Position numbers and translations under genes: made by a program | In this document: in pieces, positions 48,374-58,427 of the stretch | How the letters are laid out: every line of letters begins with the position of its first letter | How positions within the stretch are numbered: position 1 is the stretch's first letter | DNA from: Hypomyces perniciosus | Taxonomy: Eukaryota; Ascomycota; Sordariomycetes; Hypocreales; Hypocreaceae | Assembly: GCA_008477525.1 (NCBI GenBank) | Contig: SPDT01000010.1 | Span: 1,922,001-1,986,000, forward strand | DNA length: 64,000 bases | Reading direction: 5' to 3' | Notes under the pieces: model-generated | Database searches by the model: none | What the model was told of the DNA's origin: nothing | Seen by the model: only the letters and a program-made list of their open reading frames with translations

Positions 48374-49159
48374 CACGCACACTTTCCAGTCGTACACGTA
48401 CAACTAAACCAAATCTAGATTAGGTATTCCGCTATAGATTTTTAATATACCGATATTACTTCCAATCTATCTTCTAATATTCTTTACCCACTTAAATAAA
48501 TATTATTACTAATACTTATATTACTTAATACTCCTATACACAGTAATTGCGTTATAATAACACATTTTCCACATCTCTATTTTGATTACTATAACGCCTA
48601 TATAATATTATTTTATCTTTAGCTTTTAAATTCTCTATTTATTGCAATAAACTCTTTTAATAACTAAATCTTCTTTACTTTTAAAGAGGCCTACGACGCG
48701 ATATGAATATCCCAACTTGCAGATGGTTTTATCACGATAAAACGCCGTTCGTCGCGCCGCAACAACGCGATAACGCGATGCGAGGTCGCGTGTCAGTATA
48801 GCGGAAGCTATCGTCAAAACGCCTACAGCCAGGGCCGCAGCAATTTATAGGCAATACTGGAAGTATTAATGTGTATAATTTTAGTGGAGGGGTACCTCCT
48901 GCAGGGCCTAGTCAATTGCCGCAGTGCCCAACTCGTCAATTTGATTTTCGCCTATGGCAGCCGCCTCAGTGAGCTTCGTAATAGCTTCAATTAAATAGCT
49001 TAGAAAAATGCATTTTTGGGTTAACCTCGGTAAAGGTCTTCAAGTAGGTAAAGAACATTAGAAGATGGATTAGAAGTATCGGTATATTAAAAATTCTATA
49101 GCGGAATACCTAATCCAGATTTGGTTTAGTTGTAGGTATACGACTGGAAAGTGTGCGTG
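48374..49159. mobile_element. TA-flanked terminal-inverted-repeat element (Tc1/mariner-like MITE), 786 bp
   Basis: The arms are about 115 bp at roughly 90 percent identity (48374-48490 and 49043-49159), both beginning CACGCACACTTTCCAGTCGTA. TA is present at both borders (48372-48373 and 49160-49161), as for Tc1/mariner/pogo elements. The interior is part AT-rich and part GC-normal. A 60-codon minus-strand stretch (48635-48817) is not recognised and is not a full transposase. A GTTTTATC-AC-GATAAAAC hairpin lies near 48728. The element is non-autonomous. Confidence 0.75.
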
Positions 49160-49161
49160 TA

Positions 49162-49946
49162 TGGCTCGAGAAAAAGAGGTCATCTTTATTTTAACCGACC
49201 CAATGAGAATTATGTTTGTTCTCCGGCATTATACTCACCAGCTGTACTTCGTATACGGAGTAATAACCGCCGATACGATGCGAGTTGATACACCCTAGCA
49301 TGAATACCCCGTCCATGGACTCGGTTCTGATTTTCCAGAACAGGCAGGGATCTGTCAAATATTGGTGCCGCGCAGCCGCCACTCTGTCATGTGCCTCCTT
49401 GAGTCTCCCAGACTACCCCATGGGGCTTCCTAATGCGGGTAGAGGCAATCATCACGACCGAGTTATAGGGACGGGCAGCGGCGATACTCTCGGCCCCCTC
49501 CCCCAGTAAGGTATCTAATGGGGTTGTCAGTTGAAGTTCCCGTATACTCGGGACCTTGTCATCTCCACGAATTATGTGGAGATGCGGAGTAGATGGGAAA
49601 ATCTTACTTTGAACCGCTAAGTCGGTGACAACAGCATCTGAGTTTTGCTCGTATTGTCAAGACATGCTCGGAAATCGGACCGATCTAGTTGAGACAGGGA
49701 GGGAGAGGGAGAGAGAATATGTCTGGGGTCCGGGGAAATGGATCCCATGTTAGATTTCCTATAAAGCTTGACGCCTCTGTCTCGCCAAGAAGTCTTTTTT
49801 ACAAGCAGTGAGCTCATCAAGGTGTTGTTGATAGCCTGTCAGCCACCAAGATTGGGCGGTCTTTTAGAGCAACTAGTCTTATAAGCCCCGTTCGTCCATC
49901 CTATTGGGGTCATTTATTTTCAGAGAATTTTCTTTCACGACTCACA
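49162..49946 (+). promoter_or_regulatory. Promoter region of the GH55 gene
   Basis: 785 bp upstream of the start at 49947. It has a TACGGAGTA motif (49254), a GA-rich tract (about 49692-49718) and a weak TATAAG at about 49879, roughly 70 bp before the start. No other gene is supported here. Confidence 0.35.
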
Positions 49947-52290
49947 ATGTTGAGGTCTTTGGTGGCCGTGGCAGCCCTGCTGGCCGGCGTCTCGGCTTCG
50001 CCCGCCGAACCCCGGGCCGGACGCAAGGTCTGTCGGTCCGGATCCTTCTGGTACGCCAACATGGATCATACCGGCCAGTTCCGAGGATACGCCCCGTACA
50101 CTGATAACCCGGGCTCGTATCCCGTTTTTGTCTCTGTCAATCCTGGAGACGGAGGTGCCATTCAGAATGCTATCAATTCTGCTACCAATGGCCAACCGCG
50201 ACACAACGAATGGCTGGCTTCACAGCCCCGTGTGGTGTACATCCCACCTGGAACATACCAAATCAGCAGCACCATTAACATGCGCACTGATACGATCCTG
50301 ATGGGTGATGCCACAAATCCTCCCGTGATTCAAGCCGCCCCTGGCTTCAATGGCAACACCCTCATCAACGGCCAGGATCCCTCCACGCAGCAGGCTGGAG
50401 AGCTCTCCTTCGCTGTCGGTCTGAAGAACCTGATCCTGGACACGACTAAAATCAACGGAGGACAGGCTTTCAATGCTCTCTACTGGGGTGTTGCACAGAC
50501 GGCTCAATTGCAGAACATCAAGATCACAATGCCTTCAGCTGTCAATGGTGGGGGACATACCGGTATTCAGCTTGGACGAGGCTCAACCTTGGGACTTGCT
50601 GATGTGCGTATTGAGAAGGGTCTGAATGGTATTTGGCACAATGGCCACCAGCAGGCTCTCTACAAGAGCATCTACTTCTTCCAAAACACCATCGGCATGC
50701 TCATCAGCGGTGGTAACACCATCACCCTTCTGAACCCAACCTTTGACACTGTTGGCACTGGTGTTAAAGTCACTGGCGGCAGCCCCTTTGTCGGTATCGT
50801 TGATGGCAAGTCTATCAACTCTGGCGTCACCTTCCAAACCACCGTCTTTCCCACGGTCGTTATCGACAACTTGACCAAGGATACCAACACCGACGTTGCA
50901 CAGTACTCCGCCTTCGGTACTGTCCTTGGCCCTCAGTCTCACGTTGCTACTTTCAGCTACGGAAACACTGTTGGCCGCAGCCCCATATATGGAGCCACAA
51001 CCTCTTCTGTCGCCCGTCCTCTGGCCATCGCCCCTGGCGGCCGCATTCCTGCCATCCCTGCCCCCAACTTTGCCTCGAACACGGTCAGCGACTTCATCAA
51101 CGTCAAGGACCCGAGCCAGAACGGTGGTCAGAGCATCAAAGGTGATGGCTCGATCGACGAAGCAGCTGCCTTGAACAATGTCTTGCAGTTTGCCGCTTCT
51201 CGCAACAAGATCGCATACTTCCCCTACGGTTACTACCGCGTCGAGTCGACCCTTCTCATCCCCGTCGGCTCCCGTATTGTTGGTGAAGCTTGGTCTACCA
51301 TCGCCGGTGCTGGTAACTTCTTCAAGGACTCCTCCAACCCGAAGCCCGTGGTCCAGGTCGGTAAGCCCGGTGATGTTGGAATTGCTCAGATTCAGGATAT
51401 GCGCTTCACTGTGTCGGATGTGCTCCCTGGTGCTATCATCGTCCAATTCAACGCCGCTGGTAATAACCCCGGAGATGTTGCTCTGTGGAACTCTCTCGTC
51501 ACTGTTGGTGGAACTCGTGGTGCCAGTGCCCTGACGAATGCTTGCCAGAGCCCCGGCAACGAATGCCAGGCAGCTTTCGTTGGCCTTCACTTCGCCAAGA
51601 CCTCATCAGTATACCTTGAGAATGTCTGGAACTGGGTGGCCGACCACATCTCAGAGGATTTCAGTGGCGGCTCCAGCATTGCGGCCAAGGGCGGTGCGCT
51701 TGTCGAGGCTACCAAGGGCACTTGGCTTCACGCTCTCGGCAGCGAGCATTGGTGGCTTTTCCAACTCAACCTCCACCAGGCTAGCAATGTTTTCATCTCG
51801 CTGCTGCAAACTGAGACAAACTACGAACAGGGCGATAACGCTATGCAGGTTGCCCCTGCGCCGTGGACCCCTAACACCCAGACCTGGGGTGACCCTGACT
51901 TCTCGTGGTGCCAGAACAGCGCGAATCCTAAGCGATGCCACATGGGACTGTCCAACTATATCCAGGGTGGCTCGAACATTTACTACTTTGGATCAGCTTC
52001 CTGGGCCTTCTTCAGCGGTCCTGGATTTCAGGGCTGTGCCGGACCCTACCAATGCCAAGGTACGTGTAACCATGAACAATGACATACAGCTGTCAAACTA
52101 TTGCTAACACCGGTTAATAGAGTACATTCACTTTATCTCTCAAACTCCCCAGAACCTTCAGATGTTCGGCATGTGCTCCAAGGACACTCGTGTCGCCCTT
52201 CGACTGGGAGATGGCACCGAAGTCCAGGCTCAGCCTAACTTCACTGGAGGCTGGAGCCCTGGTGGTGATGTTGGCCGTTACACCTCTTAA
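49947..52290 (+). CDS. Secreted GH55 exo-beta-1,3-glucanase
   Basis: Exons 49947-52059 and 52121-52290 encode 760 residues. The 61-bp intron has a GTACGT donor, a GCTAAC branch site and a TTAATAG acceptor, and splits a Glu codon after PYQCQ. Without splicing the protein would end early and lose EYIHFISQTPQNLQMFGMCS. Residues 1-18 are a signal peptide. Two right-handed beta-helix (pectate-lyase-3-like) domains follow, from about 65-350 and 395-700, as in GH55 laminarinases. IYFFQNTIGM and TETNYEQGDNAM (E623, E627) lie in regions conserved in the family; the exact catalytic pair cannot be fixed by eye. It releases glucose from the non-reducing end of beta-1,3-glucan outside the cell. Length is normal. 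Confidence 0.92.
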
Positions 52291-52697
52291 AGTTTTAGGC
52301 TTTTGGAGAACAGTATCAAGGCCTGATGGAGGATTCGGTTCTTTGTATATATATTCTCTGTACATGCTTAGAAGTTAAGTACGTATCGACGACTATAAAC
52401 AAAGCTAGCTATGAATTACGTTAACCAAGCAATCTGTCTCACTCTCTTCAGTCATTCGTTATTTAGCGTTTCTTATTGAGTCTTGTTCATATAACTAAAC
52501 TGAATACAGCAAGGCACAGCGCCTTCAAGTTCAGCTCGGCGGCCAATGAGTCATCACCACTCATTACTCACAGACGCCTGTCCAATTATTTAATTAGGGA
52601 CAGTGGTGAATGATAGGTATCTAGCTTGATCGAAATCCCTCTATTTAACGCCCACGGCTCGATAGTCTCTAATTTATTCAGGGCAACAGTTCTCATT
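52291..52697. other. Intergenic region between the GH55 and debranching-enzyme genes
   Basis: About 400 bp holding the GH55 3' end and the promoter of the next gene. No clear core motif was seen. Confidence 0.4.
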
Positions 52698-54187
52698 ATG
52701 AACTTGGCAATGGCTTCGACTAAACCTGAATCACGCGTGTCCATCCCATGTCCCAAAGTTGCCGTGGTAGGCTGTGTAAGTCTTCTGATGAGACATATGG
52801 AGAACTTCAGCTGATGTCGACAGGGCCATGGTGAACTGGACGCAATTTATGCCACTCTCGAGGTTAAGTGCAGCGAGAAAGGCTGGGCCATGTCAGATCT
52901 TGACTTCGTCATCATCAATGGGGATTTTCAGGCATGACAACCCCAAACCTCAAACAATTGATGTTTCTAACTGTTTCCCAGGCCATGCGCAACAGCCTTG
53001 ATCTCAATTGCATGTCTGTTCCGCATAGATATAGGAAAATGGGGGACTTCCACAAATATTACAGTGGCGAACTGCGTGCCCCAGTGCTAACCCTCGTCAT
53101 CGGCGGCAACCATGAAGCGTCCAATTATCTCTACGAGCTCTACTACGGTGGTTGGCTTGCTCCCAATATTTACTATCTTGGCGCAGCTGGCGTGATTCGA
53201 TATGGCCCCTGGCGGATCGCTGGACTTTCAGGTATTTACAGCCCAGCTGATTACCATAAGCCACACCATGAGCGTCTTCCATATGATAGGGATGATATTC
53301 GATCAATCTACCATGTTCGGGAGTGTGATGTCCAGAAGCTTCTTCGCATTCGCACGCAGGTCCACATTGGACTGAGTCACGACTGGCCCGCCTGGGTTGA
53401 GCTCTTCGGCAACTACCAGAGCTTGTACAACAAGAAGCCGCATTTCTTCGACAGTGCAAAGAGGGACGGCCTCGGAAGTAAGCCTGCTACCGAGGTGATG
53501 AACCATCTGCGGCCATCCTATTGGTTCTCTGGACACATGCATGTCAAGTTCTCCGCGACGGTGAAGTACACGAGCAGCAAGATAGAAGAGTCGATAAGGG
53601 CACTACTCGTGCCAGACATGTGGAGATCTAAGTTGCCGATCTTTAAGAACCACCGAGGCCTGTCCAAGTCATCAGCATCACAGCCCGCTGGCAGTCTAGG
53701 AACAACCAAATTTCTAGCCTTAGATAAGCTGAAGCCGGGACATCCAGCTCCTGGATTCTTGGAGCTGATGGAACTAGATCTTCCGGAGCCTTCCGATGCA
53801 GGTGAATATTTAGGAAGGGAAGACGGAAAGTTTGGCTTGTTCTATGACGAGGAATGGCTCGCCATCACGCGGGCATATGCGGATACCCTGCGACTTCAAG
53901 AGCCCGAGACACTTGATATTGCCCCTGCGACGGCTGGCAAACCATCTGAAGCCTGTCTTGCTAAGCACATGAGCTGGGTTAAGCAGAATATTGTGGAGAG
54001 GGGTCTCCTCAGGGTTCCCCGGAACTTCATCCGACATGCACCCATATACGATGCTAAGAACATTGATGCCGGATCGGGAAGTCCTCCCGAATACCCCAAC
54101 CAGCAAACGGCAGAATTCTTGGAGCGTTTACAGATTCCTAATAAGTTCTCTTTAGATGGAGATTCGGGCGGATGCCGAAGATATTGA
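52698..54187 (+). CDS. DBR1: RNA lariat debranching enzyme (Dbr1 family)
   Basis: Three exons (52698-52775, 52824-52931, 52982-54187) encode 463 residues. It hydrolyses the 2'-5' bond of excised intron lariats. The metallophosphoesterase ligands are in order: VVGCGHGELD (C26, H28; Dbr1 uses Cys where related enzymes use Asp), NGDFQ (D60), GGNHE (N105), SHDWP (H195) and SGHMH (H247, H249). NCMSVPHRYRKMGDFHKYY is diagnostic for Dbr1. The C-terminal Dbr1 domain includes TKFLALDKL. Intron 1 (48 bp) is GT-AG. Intron 2 (50 bp) must be GC-AG: exon 2 ends ..DFQ and reading on gives a stop in the second intron codon. Two in-frame ATGs (52698, 52710) are possible starts. SGHMH replaces the usual SAHLH, so this may be a diverged paralogue. 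Confidence 0.85.
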
Positions 54188-54652
54188 TAGCTATTGATAG
54201 CTACTAATGCTTTCTAAGCGCTACGAGATCATGGCATGCGCCCGTTTTATCACTCAGCCTCGTCTGCAAAAAAGTCTCTTGACAAATTATGCTCTTGATA
54301 TAGTCATATCTTTCTTCAAATGTCCGAGTGGCCCGAGAGGCCCGAGACTAGGTGCGGGTAGATGTCAATACTAGTAGCACGGAGATAACGTCCGGATTTT
54401 TTATTCTTGATAGTCGCGACAATATGCCGAGATCTAAAGCGCGAACCGTATATAATGAGTAGTTGAAGGCACTATAATTCGTATATATAGCTGAAAGTCG
54501 GCGCAGATGATTTGTATCACCATTTCGTCTCATATTCGTTTAAGCGCCACAATCTGATGCTGGGGACATTCATACATCATCAAATCCCTCAGCATCAAAG
54601 ATATTGACAAGGCCTTTCCAAGTAAATCACAAAACTGAAATATTTTTGCAAA
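54188..54652. other. Intergenic region
   Basis: Contains a short direct repeat GGCCCGAG at about 54330-54345 and otherwise ordinary sequence leading to the start at 54653. Confidence 0.4.
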
Positions 54653-56974
54653 ATGTCAGACAAGGTCAATCTTCATCTTGTTCAGAGCCTGCCTACTTCG
54701 GGCGCTCGGGCGGTGGCCAGCTTTCAGCTTCACAATCGTCACTACTTAGCAATCCCTCAGCTGGCCACGGATATTCCTGGTGGTGCCGTGGGCATGACTC
54801 TTGGAGACAGTGATGTGCCGCTTTTGCTATTTAGAGCGAATGAAGACACTGGGGAATTCGAGATTTTCCAAGAGCTTCCTGTTCCGGGAGGCGAGGATGC
54901 TGAGTTCTTCTCTATAAATGGCCGATATTTCCTAGCAACAGCGAGTCTTCGCTCTGGCAAAGGGCCGTATGACATGGACATTGAATCCACGATTTTCGAG
55001 TGGGATGGGAATTCTTTTGTCGAGTTCCAAAGAATTCCTACTTTTGCAGCAAAACAATGGCGATACTTCAGCATTGAGGAAAGACACTTTCTGGCCCTTG
55101 CGCAAGGGGTTGAGATTCCCGACATCGAGCCCAAGATACCAACAGACTCCACTATCTTCGAATGGGACGGCTCAGCGTTTAAGCCATTCCAGACCGTTCC
55201 GTCCAAATGGGGCTATAATTGGCTCCATTTTACTCTCGACAGTAGGGATTTTCTTGCTTATGCAGACCACTTGGAGCCTTCGATCCTCCTTAGATGGGAC
55301 GGGGAATCTTTCGTCCACTTTCAAACTTTGGATGGTGAGCATGGGAGGGCCTTCTGTTTTTTTCAAGATAGCGACGATGCTTATTTTGCATTCTCTCGAT
55401 TGTTTTCCGATAGCATTCTTTATCGCTGGAACGGCGAAGCCTTTGAGATTCACCAGCAACTGCCAGGATCTGGCGGCCGTGAATTCGCTTTGATCCAACA
55501 TCAAACAGCTATTTATTTGGTCCATGTCAAATTCGTTACAGGGACTAGGGCACTTCCAAATCCTGTTCTTGAATCTGTGGTCTACCATCTTGAGAGCGGA
55601 AAACTCCAAGTTGCGGCTACATTTCCGACACTAGGAGGGACTGATGCAACCCCTATAACAGTCCGAAACCAGATTCATATTGTGGTCACAGAGAGTTTAA
55701 CCACGGAGACACGATTCCGAACAGATACTAGGATCTACCGGTTCGACATTAAACCGCTACCTCAGACAGCGGCCTTTCCGTTTCAAGTCCCTGAATTTCT
55801 CGACTTATTCACCGCATATACCGCCTCCAAGACCAGTATTGGTTCCCAATTGACAGCAACGGTGACTGAAACGACATCTTCCTTGCCATTACTTGTGGCA
55901 ACTAGCTTTGACATGCTACTATTTCCAGGAAATGGACGTGATCCATCCTACATTAACTTCCGACTTGGCAGCAGAGGTTTCAAGGAGCTAGCGTCCATAT
56001 CACACCTCGGGCCGGCTCTTGGCTCATTGATCCAGATGCGTCAAAACGGAGCTTCAGACGAGGTTTGGCAGACGCATGCCCGCGATCTCTTGGACAAGAC
56101 ACTCGCCGCACAAAAAGGAAACTCAGTCACACTCTGGGAGGATCGCATCCAAGCAGAAGCGTTTCGAGGGCGCGAACCTGCAATTGCCTCGATGGTTAGT
56201 TATGCATGCGAACTCACACAGACATATCTAGAGAGAATACTCGAAGATCCTACAAAGTTCACGTCAGAATTCTTACGAGAACAGTATTTGGAGGCGGCTG
56301 GAGATGAGCTAGGGGCAACCGTCCCTTTCAATGCAGTCATGATTGCCACATTCTTTCTGGTTGGACTGGACATATCCTACCGAATGCGCAACTGGCTCAG
56401 GGCCAATGAATTTGACTGGAAGAAGGCCATGGTTCTTATCACTGGCCAGCAGGGACGTGAGACATCTGGAGTGACGATCGGCACGAGTTCCATAGCTCAG
56501 ATCATCCTTGAGTCGTCCAACCTGGAGCTTCCAATAGATCGACTTTTTATCGCGCCTCACGGACCAGTCCCCAACATCAAAGCATCAGATGATGCGGACT
56601 CGCTACGAAAACATGAACCCCAATTCCGCTTTTTATGGAGCCGCCTGTATGGTATGGGACAGCTTGGCGAGACGATGTTTGCGGGATATCCAGCCTATCA
56701 GCCAGAGCAAGTCTCAAGGCCAGTGATCAATACCTCGACTCTGACAGTGTCCGAGTTGCCCAAGATATCCAGTCCGGATGATTGGTTCTCGATGAATACC
56801 AGAATGCGTGTCGTGGTGGAGGACGCTCGCCAATTACTCTCTGGATGTGTGACGGATTATGCTGCTCAGCAGCTGCGTTTGGCTGACGGCGACCTGTCCC
56901 GACTTGTCGTCCCAGGATTGGATGGTGTGGATTTTACAGTGAAGCAGAAACTCCCTGGCTATCCAGTACTGTGA
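54653..56974 (+). CDS. EAR-repeat beta-propeller protein with unknown C-terminal domain
   Basis: An intronless 773-residue protein with no signal peptide. Seven EAR (epitempin) repeats start at about residues 7, 69, 122, 176, 220, 264 and 318. Each follows the pattern F-x-x-F/H-Q-x-(L/I)-P .. G .. F .. (R/H)-x-(F/Y)-L-A, as in IFQELPVPGGEDAEFFSING and FVEFQRIPTFAAKQWRYFSI; DSTIFEWDG-type strands sit between them. Seven repeats fit one closed seven-bladed propeller, which in animal LGI proteins binds protein partners. Residues about 375-773 are largely alpha-helical by composition, with a hydrophobic stretch VMIATFFLVGL near 567, and match nothing I recognise. It is probably cytosolic or peripheral. 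The fusion is unusual; the function is unknown. Confidence 0.8.
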   Translation: MSDKVNLHLVQSLPTSGARAVASFQLHNRHYLAIPQLATDIPGGAVGMTLGDSDVPLLLFRANEDTGEFEIFQELPVPGGEDAEFFSINGRYFLATASLRSGKGPYDMDIESTIFEWDGNSFVEFQRIPTFAAKQWRYFSIEERHFLALAQGVEIPDIEPKIPTDSTIFEWDGSAFKPFQTVPSKWGYNWLHFTLDSRDFLAYADHLEPSILLRWDGESFVHFQTLDGEHGRAFCFFQDSDDAYFAFSRLFSDSILYRWNGEAFEIHQQLPGSGGREFALIQHQTAIYLVHVKFVTGTRALPNPVLESVVYHLESGKLQVAATFPTLGGTDATPITVRNQIHIVVTESLTTETRFRTDTRIYRFDIKPLPQTAAFPFQVPEFLDLFTAYTASKTSIGSQLTATVTETTSSLPLLVATSFDMLLFPGNGRDPSYINFRLGSRGFKELASISHLGPALGSLIQMRQNGASDEVWQTHARDLLDKTLAAQKGNSVTLWEDRIQAEAFRGREPAIASMVSYACELTQTYLERILEDPTKFTSEFLREQYLEAAGDELGATVPFNAVMIATFFLVGLDISYRMRNWLRANEFDWKKAMVLITGQQGRETSGVTIGTSSIAQIILESSNLELPIDRLFIAPHGPVPNIKASDDADSLRKHEPQFRFLWSRLYGMGQLGETMFAGYPAYQPEQVSRPVINTSTLTVSELPKISSPDDWFSMNTRMRVVVEDARQLLSGCVTDYAAQQLRLADGDLSRLVVPGLDGVDFTVKQKLPGYPVL

Positions 56975-57671
56975 GAAAGGGACTGTAGCATGGCTGAAAC
57001 AGTTGGGGGATGAGACTTCTTCACATTCATCAAGTATCCTTACGCTCACCCTTGATGACTCTATACGAGTACAATGTTGGGGGAGTAGAAGGTAATTGCA
57101 ACTCAAATTAAACCTTCTCAAATTCACTTAACAAATAATTAGGGACCTTGACTCTTGTTCTAGGCTGTGTCATTTTTGACATATAACCCTATCGATTCCC
57201 TATAAATTAAGATACGTTCAATTCAATCCATGAAATTCAGCATCGACCTTTCTTTTCTACCCTAAGGACCAGGAGGAGATTCCCTCAGTATTTTCATTCC
57301 TACTCCCAAATACAAAGAAGGATATCTTATAGCCCCTGGCCAACGGCCCGTTGTCAATGTTAGGACAAATCGCCCACGAATAGGAGTTAGCTGGTTGCGT
57401 CCGCCTGTCCCTCGGTAAATCTTTTGGATTGAATATGACATACTCAAAGTCTAGACCATCACTCGTATAGCAATCGGGTTGTCCGTGGTCATTATGGGTA
57501 GACCTGAAAATTGGCAAACGTGTCACTCTTTGGATTTGTAAGCACATCTAACTAACCCAATCACCAGACCATTCGGTATCCCACTCGCAAGAGCTCTAAC
57601 ATTACCCATGAAGTTCACTTTTCTGCAAGCATTAAGTTAAGTGCAAATAACGTCGTGCCGTATCCAGGCTT
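56975..57671. other. Intergenic region
   Basis: About 700 bp between two plus-strand genes. A minus-strand open stretch (57257-57547) could be extended by a weak intron but has no domain or good start, so I do not call a gene. Confidence 0.4.
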
Positions 57672-58427
57672 ATGAAAATGTCCGCAAGTGGCGAGATACC
57701 TGAAGTTCTCCAAAGGGGACTTCCCAATGCAGTTACCTACGACCTGACTTCCCTGCGGCAAGTCACAGTTACTCTTCCTCCTGGATCAACATGGTCCAGC
57801 GAGCTACACTGGCACGAAACTCATACCGAATATCTCAAAGTCATCAAGGGCAGCATTAAAGTGCGACTCGGGGGTGCGGAGCATATAATAACCGCAACTG
57901 AGGAGTCCCGGCCTGAGGTCAAAGTCGATCGTTACGTCTGGCATGAGTGGCAGCGCGCCGAGCTTGAAGGAGAAGAGGTCGTCGTCATTGAGCGGACGGA
58001 TCCAGCGGATGGAGAGAAGGCTGTCTTCTTCTGGAACCTGAATGGCGTTATTCTCAATGCTGGAAAGACGCTCAATGCCCGCGTGCCCATCATCGCGTAT
58101 TGCCCAGCGAAGCTTCAGGATTTGGCAACGGAGGTTTGGATTACCCTCAACCTATTTATAATATTCAAGCATCTCGACAATTTCCCGGTTTTCGCCAATG
58201 TGCCTAGGTTGGCTCAAAGAACGAAGTTGTATGTGGACAACACCACGATTGAGCAATGTCTCAAAGTGGTAGACTGGGTATTAACTCATCTTGTTTTCTA
58301 TTTTGTGTCTTTGATTGGCCGTCTTCTTGGATTGGAGCCCGTTAGGCCTGAGTATACGCCTAAGCTGGCTTACGCAACTTGGATCAGAAAGCAGGAGGAC
58401 AGGCTAAGGAAGCAGAAGAATTTGTAA
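57672..58427 (+). CDS. Cupin-domain protein with hydrophobic C-terminal segments
   Basis: An intronless 251-residue protein. The N-terminal half (about 20-125) is a single RmlC-like cupin barrel: motif 1 is HWHETHTEYLKVIKG, giving metal ligands H46, H48 and E53 with the expected spacing to G60, and motif 2 supplies H91 in YVWHEW. A metal-dependent oxygenase, isomerase or binding role is possible; no substrate can be assigned. The C-terminal half has hydrophobic segments near 154-166 (VWITLNLFIIF) and 207-223 (LTHLVFYFVSLIGRLLG) and a basic tail, suggesting membrane association. Two in-frame ATGs (57672, 57678) lie close together. Proteins of this layout occur in filamentous fungi, often unannotated. 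Confidence 0.75.
   Translation: MKMSASGEIPEVLQRGLPNAVTYDLTSLRQVTVTLPPGSTWSSELHWHETHTEYLKVIKGSIKVRLGGAEHIITATEESRPEVKVDRYVWHEWQRAELEGEEVVVIERTDPADGEKAVFFWNLNGVILNAGKTLNARVPIIAYCPAKLQDLATEVWITLNLFIIFKHLDNFPVFANVPRLAQRTKLYVDNTTIEQCLKVVDWVLTHLVFYFVSLIGRLLGLEPVRPEYTPKLAYATWIRKQEDRLRKQKNL

Noticed and set aside
50583..51590. 335-codon minus-strand frame
   Set aside because: Antisense shadow of the GH55 gene.
57257..57630. Possible minus-strand small gene with a weak intron
   Set aside because: The donor is weak, no convincing start exists before the cupin gene begins at 57672, and no domain is recognised.
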